DNA of 64,000 bases from Isoetes taiwanensis (Eukaryota; Streptophyta; Lycopodiopsida; Isoetales; Isoetaceae). Under the pieces are notes generated by a model. It was not told the origin of the DNA. It searched no databases and saw nothing but the letters and a program-made list of their open reading frames with translations. Made by a program: the position numbers and the translations under genes. The DNA lies in contig JAJEKV010000087.1 of the NCBI GenBank assembly GCA_021234155.1, positions 186,001 through 250,000 on the forward strand. Direction: 5' to 3'. This document shows, one piece after another, positions 54,998 through 64,000 of the stretch (position 1 is its first letter; every line of letters begins with the position of its first letter).

Positions 54998-56402
54998 TGT
55001 GACGCTCCCTGAATATATACGACCCCCGGCCGTATACATACGGGGACTTTCCCCTCCCATGTCAACCAACTTGCCATGGGCAGGGCCCTCCGTCTGACCC
55101 GGGCCATCTACGTGGAGATGCTCGAGTGAAGGACACGGAGGTGTCATTCGGGCCACGCCTTCGATGGGCGCCTACGTCGCGGAAGCATGAATACAAGGGT
55201 TAGCACACAGCATAAATCATAGATATAAATAACCACCACGAAGGGTGGCGCATCCATCCAAGTACCAACGGCAAAGAATATGCATCTAAACCTAAGAAAA
55301 CACCCTAAAGCCCAGGTTCTACCCCGGTTCTGACTCCGGTGAGGATGGACTGACGGCTCGGTCTCAAGAGATCAGCAGACAGAGGTATAACCTGGCATTG
55401 GCTGGCATAGAACATCGGCTAGGGTTGTCCACTCCATCCGCCCCTCCTGTGCACACTTTGCAGATGGGTCGATCCACGCTATGGCTTTTCGCTATAGCCT
55501 TCCTGAGACTTGAGACTCAAGGTATCACCCTTTTTTGTGCCTACTCCGGGGTTCATGACGCCCGTCCCGATGAGGCAGGTCGGGAAGCGTCCCCTTCGGG
55601 ATCCGCAGTGGTTCCATGGGTGAGCTAGAGAATACGTGCGCATCGGCGACCCCCATCATCCGTACCCAACTTACTCACCCTAAATCTACTCAAAGTGCAA
55701 GATGCTCCATACGGATCACATCTTTACACCTGTGGAGTGTCGGACCCATACCCGCCCCCTCGTGACCGGCTATCAGGCCTAGCCCATTGTAGGAGTCTCG
55801 GGGAGCCTTTTATGTTCGTGCAAGACCCCACCCCACTTCACCCTTTGTGTCCCTTCTCTGGTGCTAAGCCAGACCATAGCATCTACGATCCGGTGGTCTC
55901 TTGTACACAGGCCGCAACTAATGGGAATATTACAGGGCTCTATCTAGGAGCATACTATCATATATGAGCTCAGAGGTCTCTACCCCCTTTAAACCCCCTG
56001 TTTAATGGAAACTACCGAAATACTTCATAGATACATCAATCATTCCTTACCAGAGCACAAGTCATAATTGAAATGTAATCCTACTTACCAGAGAAGGGTT
56101 AATCTCAACAAAGGAAATCAGAAAAGAGAGTACTGAAGTATTATCCTACAATTCACAAGCTAAACTATTGCTAACCCGTGTTTCGGCTGGAACCGTTATC
56201 ATGGGGTGCTTCCATAGTGCTGTAGGTAGGGTGGCAGCAACAGCTAGTGGTTGTTCAGTGATTTTGGTGAAGTCTGCAACAGTCCTTGGGCGCTCAACTA
56301 CTCCTTGGGCGCTCAACTGGTTCGATTTTGGTTGATATGGGGGTGGTGATCCACCTTATTGGATCCAATTAGTAATCACCATGCTGACCAATCGAGTTTG
56401 GC
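54998..56402 (-). repeat. 5' LTR of element A, interrupted
   Basis: The plus strand begins TGTGACGCTCCCTGAATATA (the 3' end of the LTR in element orientation) and aligns over its length with element B's LTR. It stops at 56402 at a point matching about 57776 in B's LTR, so the outermost about 217 bp are missing. The next base starts B's LTR. Plus-strand frames inside (for example 55398-55628) are not regarded as genes. Confidence 0.88.
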
Positions 56403-57993
56403 TGTGACGCTCCCAGAATATATACGACCCGCGGACGTATACATACGGGGACTTTCCCCTCCCATGGCAATCATCTCACCATGAGCAGGGCCCTCCGTCT
56501 ATTTTGGGCCATCTATGAAATGAGGCCCGAAAGAAGGACACGAAGGGGTCATTCGGCCCACGCCTTCAATGGGACTCCTACGTTGCGGAAGCATGAATAC
56601 AAGGGTTAGCACACAGCATGAATATACATAAATAACCACCACGAAGGGTGGCGAATCCCTCTAATATACCAACGGCACAGAATATGCATCTAATCCTAAG
56701 AAAACACCCAGAACCCAGGTTCTACCCCGGCTCAGACTCCCGGTGAGGATCGACTGACGGCTGGCCTCAAGGGATCAGCAGACCGAGTCTTGGCATGGCG
56801 TTGGCTGGCATAGAACATTGGCTAGGGTTGTCCACTCCATCCGCCCCTCCTGTGCACACTTTGCAGATGGGTCGATTCATGCTATGGCTTTGCTATAGCC
56901 TTCCGGAGACGCAAACTCAGGGCATCACCCTCTGAGCCTACTCCGGGTTCATGGCGCTGGTCCGATGAGGCAGTCGAGGGGGCGTCCCCTTCCGAATCCA
57001 CAGTGGTTCCATGGGTGAGCTAGAGAATACGTGCCGCATCAACACCCCCCGATCCGTGCACCCTTACTCACCCTAAATCTACTCAAAGTGCATGGTGCTC
57101 CATACGGATCACACCACTACACCTGTGGAGTGTCGGACCCATACAGGCCCTCAACGTGGTGGCTATCAGGCCTAGCCCAATTGTAGGGAGTCCGGGGAGC
57201 CTTGTATGCTCATGCAAGACCCCACCCCTCATGTCACCTTTGTGTTCCTTGTGCGGTGCTAAGCGGACCATAGCATCTAGGACCGGTGGGTTCTTGTGCA
57301 CAGCCGCAATTAATGGGACTATACGAGCTATCTAGGAGCATACTACAATACACGCAGTTCGAGGCCTCTACCCCGTAATCCCCGTTTGAGAGTCAAATTA
57401 AACAAAGAGCTAACAATCCATCCTTTGAGTAAGAACGAGAATTGAATATAAAGAGAACTTGTTTGTACAATCAAGGGTTAGTTTCTATGATTGATTCACA
57501 AAGAGAAACAGAGAGCGGACACAACCAAGTGTTAACTAGAATTCACATAGCCACCTACCTGAATTCTGGCTGGACTCGTTTCCATGGGGCCTCCATCTTC
57601 CGGGAGTTGAGAATTCATTTGGTACTTCACGAGGGACGGTTGTTAGGGTGATCTTACGCAGAAGTGTCGATGGCCCGGCTCACGGCCTTCCTTGGTCGAT
57701 CTTGAGTCAATCCAGGGATAGGGGTCAAGTTGGCATCCAAACTTGGCAATCCCTATGCTACCCACTCGATTAGGGCGGTGGCCTTCCCAAATGGTAATTA
57801 GCCTAATTTCCTAGGTTATAGGTTATTATTGTTAATGTGTTAAATTAGCATAGCTAATTTAATCCTTTAAAGGTAACCCCCTAGGTTGCAATTAAGTTCC
57901 CATGCCCCCATGGTAGCGTACCTTTAGGGAGTGGCGTGCTTGTATTTGTCGTGTCCCGTATAGTAGGCCGTGTATAAATACGTGGGCGTCACA
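56403..57993 (-). repeat. 3' LTR of element B (1591 bp)
   Basis: Bounded on the plus strand by TGTGACGCTCCC (56403) and GTGGGCGTCACA (57993), giving terminal TGTGACGC / GCGTCACA. Next to it are the PPT on the right and A's LTR on the left. TTGGC at 56398-56402 would be the 5-bp target-site copy on this side. Confidence 0.93.
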
Positions 57994-58008
57994 TTCTCCC
58001 CTCCTTAA
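57994..58008 (-). other. Polypurine tract of element B
   Basis: The minus strand reads TTAAGGAGGGGAGAA directly before the 3' LTR start (TGTGACGCCC). It would prime plus-strand DNA synthesis. Confidence 0.9.
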
Positions 58009-58600
58009 AAACAATCTTTGTCCTCGGCATTGGGGTTAGGTAATTGAATACATATCGTAAAAGCACCGAATTAGAAAATGAAGTTAAGAATATAACATTA
58101 ATCGTTGAGTAATACATTGAAGTTAAAATATCAAAGTATAAGCACCAAGGTGCGATACAAACTTATGATCAAGGGAGTTTAGGACCGAAGTCCCATTTAA
58201 AACATTCGACAAACAAAAGTCACACATGTAGAAAACCAATACGGGAAAAGTTGGGTCATCAGCAACCCTCTATACAAGGCGGTGTGACTTGTTCAGCGGC
58301 TTTGCATATAACCATATACCGTAGGTTAGTAATATGATTAAGTTGTGGTTGAAGGGACCACCCCCTACAAATAAAGAAAAAAAAAAAATATCTAGAAGGG
58401 AATCTATCATGTAATGCGGCTTGCAATTCATTTGTGGCATAAGGAATGGTGGAGTTCCCGTGTAGCCGGAATGAAGCAGATCTATCTACTAGATGCCTCT
58501 CTAGCAATTCGCGGTCATGTCAACATCAACAATACACCACGTCCTAGAGAACGAAGGTGATCTCATCATCGAGTTATTATTATCATATACGATCGTCTAC
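58009..58600 (-). other. Region between pol end and PPT
   Basis: No convincing frame on the element's strand apart from short pieces. It corresponds to the 3' untranslated part of the element. Confidence 0.5.
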
Positions 58601-61600
58601 CCCTCTAAAACATGATTCTCGGTCAATCAAGCCTTCAAGCTTACCGCGGGGCGGGGTTGATAGCATCGTTGATGGTGCTGACCTTGAGATTCCCGCATGA
58701 AGTCCGGATAGTGCTTCTCAAGGTCTATCTTCATCACCCGGTAGCATCTTCAAGCGGTAAGTGCTTCCACTTGACCAAGTATTGCAACATTTGAGTCCAT
58801 ACGGTACGTTTTGTAAGCTCGATCAAGAAGAGCTTGGGCACTATTTCAGCTGCTCTTAGGTCATTTCTAGGAGGGTAGGGGTATCCAAAACCTCCCTGGA
58901 TCAGGGGTGTGTTGCTTGAGAAGACTCACGTGAAAGACCTTGTGGATTTTCAAGCGGGGTGGCAAGTCCAAGCGATATACTGTTCTCCCACACGTTCGCA
59001 TAATCTGAGCGGCCCAATATCTATCGGGTGCCAACTTCTTCTGATTACCAATTTTAAGCTTGGTTTGTTTTACTTTGATCTTAAGCCAAACCGATTAGCC
59101 CACGGAAGATTCGTGGGTTGGGGTTGCTTGCTCCGCTAGACTCTTCGACGATTGCGTGCACCAATAAGTAACCCCGAACTTAGTCCACCAAGGCCTGCAT
59201 TTCTAGAAGGAGTTGTTGAGAGACCTCCACTTTAGAAACAGGATTATGCCGCATTCGGTGCGGAGTAAGACATTGATAGCCATAATTTATCATGAAGGGA
59301 GACATTCTAGAAGATTCTGCTTTGTCTTTGTTGTAGGCGAATTCTACCAAGTAAATATAATCCGCCCATTGTATTTGTTTACTCCATACATAGCTTCTTA
59401 GCATATCTTCGATAATACGATTGACCGTTACGTTTGACCATGCGTGCGAGGATGGTAGGCTGTACTCATGGCAAGCTTGGTGCGGATGGTGGCGAAGAAA
59501 TCCTTCCGAATGCAGCGACAAACTTAGGATCCCTATCCGATACAATTACTCTCGGCATCGTGCAACCTGAAAATTTCCTTTGCAAAGAGCAAGGCGATGT
59601 CGAAGGCGGTGTCGAGTGGTGCGACATGGCAGGAAGTGAGCCATCTTTGATAATTTGTCGACCCACGACCATTAAGGCATCATACCCCGGATGCGTGGAA
59701 GCCCCACAATGAAATCCATGGTTATGACTTCCCACTTGGCGTTGGGCACATCAAAGGTTGCAACTCCCCGGGAACTCTTAATTGCTCCGCCTTGGTTTTC
59801 TGACAAACGACCTTGTTTGATGTACCTAGCAATATCCTTCTTCATGGAAGGCCAAAAATAGCTGGGCGGATCTTAAAGTAAGTTTTCATAAAACCCCATG
59901 TCTGCTATAGGGCTGTTGTGTGTGTCATGGAGAATCGGCTTTAGCACCCACGAAGTATTTGGAACACACAACTTATCTTTGTAATATAATAAATTGCCCT
60001 CCTTCTTATATGAGCGGAATGCTTCACGTTCTCTATCGGTGCGGGCTTCCCTTACCCAAACTTTCCCAAATATTGACAATTAGGGATCTGTGGCCAAGGT
60101 CTGTTCTATCGCTTCCCAAACTCATTTGGTGAGTGTGGAAATGGCATTACAATGGGTGTGGGTTATGAAGGGATGGCGTGACAAAGCATCCATAACCACA
60201 TTGTGCTTTCTGGCTTGTATACAATCTGAAGTCATATTCCTCGAGGAATTCCATCCATCTTATTTGACGGAGATTCAGATTTGGCTGGGTGGATAGATGG
60301 CGGAGACTCGATGATCCGTATCCAGCTGAAATCTTCTACCAAGAAGGTAGTGTCTCCAAATACAGGAGCACGCATACAACCGCTAGCAACTCGATCATGG
60401 GTAGGATATCACGCTGCTCTGCATCGTTCATCTTCTTTGAATCGTAAGCAACAACTCTCCCTCCCGCATTAAGACTCCACGGTAGCTATCTTACTCGCGT
60501 CGGTGGCTACCGATTTATCCTTTTAGGATCGGGCAAGGTAGGACTGGTGCAGATGTTAAAGCATCCTTGAGTTTCTGAAAGCCGACTTGGACTTTTGTTT
60601 TCCAATGTTCCATCAATCCTTTACTTTCTCATGCCTTGTGAGATTAGTAAGAGGTCGGCAATTGTTGCAAAATCCTTAACAAATTTCCGATAATATCCTG
60701 CGAGTCCCAAGAAACTCCGGACCTCACGAAACATTAGCTGGAATGGGCCAATCCTTTCTTTGCTTCTATCTTTAGCTGGGTCTGTAGCAATTCCTTCTGC
60801 TGAGATAATATGCCCCAAATAGTCTACCCTCGATTGGCGAACTTGCATTTAGAGAACTTGGCAAAGAGTCGATGGCGCCTTAGCTTTTGCAAAGCTAATC
60901 GAAGATGTTGTTCATGTTCTTTGCAAGGTTTTACTATAGATGAGAATGTCATCAAAGAAAATGACAACAAAGTCATCCAAGTATTGGCGGAAGATGTCAT
61001 TCATCAACCGCATAAGCGTTAGGGCGTTGGTCAATCCAAAAGGCATGACGATTGAATTCGTAATGCCCATATCACAAATGCCAAAAGCAGACTTATGGAT
61101 GTCCTCTTCCTTAATCCTTATCTGATGGTACCCGGGCACAAATCAATCTTTGAGAAATATTTTGCTCCTTGTATGGCGGTCCATAAGATCATCGCCTAGG
61201 CAAAGCATAGTGATTCTTGATGGTATGCTTATTGAGTTGCCTATAATCAATACACATCCTTAAGGAGCCATCTTTCTTCTTGACAAAAGAATAGGGCGCC
61301 AAATGGTGAAACACTAGGCCGAATAAACCCCAAATTCAAGTAACTCTTGTAGGCTGTTTCTTAAGCTCGCTAACTCGGGAGGAGGACTCATTGATGCGGG
61401 GCTTTTCTTTGGTAGGCTTAGTACCCGGTTCAAGAGTTATCTCACATTCCACCCCTCTAAAAAGGAGGAAGTTTGTGGATCTCATCTGGAAAAAGATCGC
61501 TAAATTCGAGAAGAAGGGTAGCAATGTCCGATGGTAAAAGCGTCGATTTCTTTGCTGCTTTTTTGAGTCCGACTCAATGGAAGCAAGTTTAATGAGGCAA

Positions 61601-62010
61601 AGAAGTTCATTCTGCGCATAGCTTTTTCCTAGCCGCTTTCCCGACATTGACCGCATGGCGGAGTAATGAATCACCTTTATCGTCACACGTGCTCCATTAG
61701 CGGCGTTGAAGGTGACCTCCCGCTTCTCGCAGTCTATGTGGGCCCCCGCGGGGGCGCTAAAAACTCCATTCCCACAATAAGATCATATTTGCCAATGTCC
61801 ATTAACTTCGGCACCCAAGGCAACCGGTGCACCGGGCAACTGCATTTTTAAGGTTAATACGGTGGCCATGAGTGTGCGATCTTACCGCTAGCTAATGTGG
61901 TGGCTTAGGGGGGATTTCCGGCGTTTCCATTTGCGAAAGACAGGCCATTCTAGGAGAAGCAAAATTATGTGTACTACCCGTGTCCATCAAAATTATGAAG
62001 GGATTCTTGT
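58601..62010 (-). pseudogene. pol: Element B pol: protease, RT, RNase H, integrase, chromodomain
   Basis: Read from right to left. Protease has L-M-D-T-G-S-T (catalytic D-T-G at 61984-61976). RT spans about 61690-60620 with [17 protein letters not shown] and F-F-D-D-I-L-I-Y-S. RNase H is at about 60620-60100 (R-V-V-A-Y-D-S-K-K-M). The integrase zinc-binding region is near 59990-59880 (L-H-D-T-H-N-S-P-I-A-D-M-G), and its core at 59735-59180 has G-Y-D-A-L-M-V-V, S-D-R-D-P-K-F-V-A and N-R-I-I-E-D-M-L-R. The chromodomain is near 58790-58680 (Q-Y-L-V-K-W-K-H-L-P-L-E-D-A-T, then L-E-K-H-Y-P-D-F). The catalytic residues seen are intact, but the frame shifts many times, so no continuous polyprotein can be read. 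Confidence 0.88.
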
Positions 62011-62159
62011 CTACTTGGCCTATTGTAGAAATAACGAAGGTGACTTTTCGGCGTTACTGTTTCTATAGCGGCAAGAATATGAGGCGCACCATGAATGTAC
62101 TCGGGAGCCTCGTCTTCCGCAAGATTGGACTCCAAATCTTCCCAATCCAGTCGGCCATG

Positions 62160-63327
62160 GCGGTTGAGGCGTCTGCGTGGCGTGCGGGCAGTGCATGAAG
62201 TGTCCGGGCCTCATGCACCGTAGCATGCCTTATCCCCGTGAGCTGTTCTCCGGCCTCTTTAGGAATGGACTGTAAGAGGCCCCGAATTTCCTTACCAGCA
62301 TTGTTCTGCTTATCTGGCGTGCTAAAAGCAACTTTCTTCTCCTGGCGTCCATAGGAATTGTGCTGAGAGGGCCCCGGACTTGGCGAGCGGGGTTTGTAAG
62401 GTGTGGGACGGCCGTGGTGGCTGCGGTAAGGGAGCGGTCGCGGATCGGGTTCTTTGGCGTGTCTTCCTCAAGGCCTAATGCCTTAGCTTCGCCTCAAGCT
62501 ACTGATTTTGGGTCTATGGCCTTGACCATACGTTTAATGGATGGGGCCAACCCTTCAATGTAGCCCTCACGCCCTTTTCTCATTCATTCTGGTACATACA
62601 ACCTCAAACGCATGAATTGATGGGTGTAGGCCTGCACTGACATGCCCTTCTGTTCCAACCTGTAGAAGGTCTGAATCTGTTGGCATTTGTGCGCACGAGG
62701 CACGTAATGCGATTTAAAAGCCTTAGCGAACTTCTTGAACTTGCATCTGCTCCTGTCCAGGTGCTTAGCTCTGGCGTAACCCTTCCACCAAATACGGGCA
62801 GCTCCGGTAAGGTTCGTGGTGGCGACCTTCCCTGTATCTTTCTCTGTCATTCCGTAGGACTTCCCAAATTCCTTCATTTCATCCAACCAAGATTCCGCAT
62901 TCAAGCCTCCTCTGGATTTCCCATCAAACTGAGCCAACTTCCGGTTTTTCCATATACTAGTGATGGCTGTATCAACGGTTTTTCGGTACTCCTTATCCTT
63001 ATCCAGCTTTGAATGGTCATTGTCTGATAGCGAGGATCCGGAAGAACCCGAAGTGGTTGAATGTGAGGAAGCAGCGCTATCCTTAGAGGAACTTCGATGA
63101 CGCTTAGTATGAGTCCTCCTTTGTACCGGTACAGGGCTAGCTCTGGGAGGAGATGGCTGTTGTGCAGGTGGACTCACTGGTCGTGGAGGTAATTCCGGTC
63201 CGTCCTCCTGAGTATGTGGCAGTGGATTGGTATGCAAGATATAAGCCTGTAACTCACCGAGTTGCCTTTTCATTAACATCAATTCTCGTTGGGGGTGAGC
63301 CCTCTTGGCGTTGGAGGGTGTTGCCAA
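62160..63327 (-). pseudogene. gag: Element B gag polyprotein
   Basis: The frame 63327-62584 covers the N-terminal helix, the Pro-rich and Ser-rich linkers and the gag core (A-R-I-W-W-K-G-Y, F-K-S-H-Y-V-P), very close to element A. The end is frame-broken. The zinc knuckle remains recognisable near 62230-62190 as C-M-R-P-G-H-F-M-H-C, with one spacer residue short or altered. Confidence 0.88.
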
Positions 63328-63403
63328 GCTGCGGCACGCATTTAACCGTCTATAGGAATCATTTATGAAAATATAAGCGATTTACATTAATGTACAATCC
63401 CTT

Positions 63404-63974
63404 TTAAGTTAATCGAGACAAAAGTATATACAAGCGAGAAAACAATATTTGTATTTCATTCAAGTTGAGTACAACAACGGGTTGATTGATACATGGATTG
63501 AGACAAAAGTAGGTATGATACAATGGGAACTTGTAAAGTTCTACTTGCACCTGTGGCAGTAACCACAACAACGAAAACATAACGGAAGAGACCAAGCCTA
63601 GGGGGTTGGCGAAGGGTCTGGGGATCAGCGTGGCGCGGTACTCTCCCGCATACCTTCGGACGAGTTTATAAGCGTGCCTGGGCTTGGACAATGATTGCTT
63701 GGTACTCCCATGTTGGGCTGATAATCAGAAGGTTAAAGAGCCTTCGCATTGCATAAAAGAGTTGCCAAAGATGGTCGTTGGCGTCCTCGAAGGCTTCGTG
63801 CCTGGTCATATTCCAAAAGTAGTCGAAGTGCGACCGCGGGGTCATCTTCAGATCCTCGAAAGCTCGATCCCTGAGGATGTTAACTATCTCCAGCCCTTTG
63901 TCAGGGTCGTAGAGTTCCCCTGGTGGCGGTGGTTCGGTTTCATAGCCTTCCTCCCACTCACGGATATTCACCAT
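63404..63974 (-). pseudogene. Element B small pre-gag ORF
   Basis: Frames 63974-63666 and 63691-63404 together match element A's ORF at 47807-47364: R-H-E-A-F-E-D-A-N-D-H-L-W-Q, R-R-L-F-N-L-L-I-I-S-P, and an end with R-P-F-A-N-P. One frameshift lies near 63680. It is the outermost part of B in the window; any H3-fusion ORF of B would lie to the right of 64000. Confidence 0.7.
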
Positions 63975-64000
63975 ATCTCGGCCATAGTCACAGTGCGGCG

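Larger units (their letters stand above)
44619..56402 (-). mobile_element. Chromovirus-type LTR retrotransposon A, histone H3-bearing, 3'-truncated
   Basis: Minus-strand Ty3/gypsy element. Order from its 5' end: LTR (56402-54998, incomplete), one base, PBS for initiator tRNA-Met (54996-54983), leader, H3-fusion ORF, acidic ORF pair, a Helitron insertion (51153-47822), small pre-gag ORF, gag, and protease-RT ending abruptly at 44619. RNase H, integrase and 3' LTR are missing. Assignment to chromoviruses rests on gag/RT similarity to element B, which has a chromodomain, and on the PBS type. Confidence 0.9.
56403..64000 (-). mobile_element. Chromovirus-type LTR retrotransposon B (5' part beyond the window)
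   Basis: Minus-strand element with 3' LTR, PPT, chromodomain, integrase, RNase H, RT, protease, gag and pre-gag ORF all in the expected order. It is the same family as element A. The coding frames are broken repeatedly, more than in A; many breaks are single-base or at former CAG/CTG, so sequence quality contributes. Its LTR starts exactly where A's LTR stops, indicating insertion into A. Confidence 0.92.

Noticed and set aside
44619-56402. Element A as an Ogre/Tat element, because these carry an extra ORF before gag
   Set aside because: The PBS is for initiator tRNA-Met, the related element B has an integrase chromodomain, and gag/RT motifs are chromovirus-like.
55398-57301. Open frames within the LTRs (for example 55398-55628, 55695-55967, 57083-57301)
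   Set aside because: They lie in LTRs, are not conserved between the two LTR copies, and resemble no protein.

Overview
The window looks like repeat-rich nuclear DNA of a land plant, probably a seed plant. The grounds are AT-rich background DNA, Ty3/gypsy chromoviruses primed by initiator tRNA-Met, plant-type Helitrons, a MITE, L1-like LINE debris, and fragments of PPR and PLAT/LH2 genes with plant-type introns and telo-boxes. No prokaryotic gene organisation, RNA gene or CRISPR array was seen. The species cannot be named from the sequence.

Region 1 (1-42232) is one segment present twice, at 1-18388 and 19299-42232, with 18389-19298 between the copies. Each copy carries, in order: a PLAT/LH2 gene (minus strand), PPR fragments, a MITE with a Helitron inserted in it, AT-rich repeats, an L1-like reverse transcriptase fragment, a small two-exon gene on the minus strand, and, divergent from that gene, a multi-exon plus-strand gene. 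The plus-strand gene joins a ParB/sulfiredoxin-like domain to a DNA-methyltransferase-like domain. A minisatellite-like array follows. In copy 2 the methyltransferase-like gene is split by a GC-rich non-LTR retrotransposon (33485-39060). Copy 1 carries a deletion that starts at the same point. Many differences between the copies fall on CAG/CTG trinucleotides and look like base-calling errors at CHG-methylated sites, so many frame breaks here may not be real.

Region 2 (42233-44618) holds a Helitron 3' terminus exactly at the duplication breakpoint, unassigned DNA, a Helitron 5' terminus and a small ORF with a TATA box.

Region 3 (44619-64000) is two minus-strand members of one chromovirus family. 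Element A (44619-56402) has a 5' LTR, a PBS, a leader, and an intact 419-codon ORF whose last 100 residues are a histone H3 core. Then come an acidic ORF pair, a 3.3-kb Helitron insertion, a small ORF, gag and a truncated pol. Element B (56403 to beyond 64000) has its 3' LTR exactly at the point where A's LTR stops, so B appears to be inserted in A's LTR. B shows PPT, chromodomain, integrase, RNase H, RT, protease with D-T-G, gag and the same small pre-gag ORF.

The main discovery candidate is the histone H3-encoding retrotransposon ORF. The second is the plant ParB/methyltransferase-like gene with its divergent neighbour. The third observation, a methylation-linked consensus error pattern, affects how every broken frame in the window should be read.
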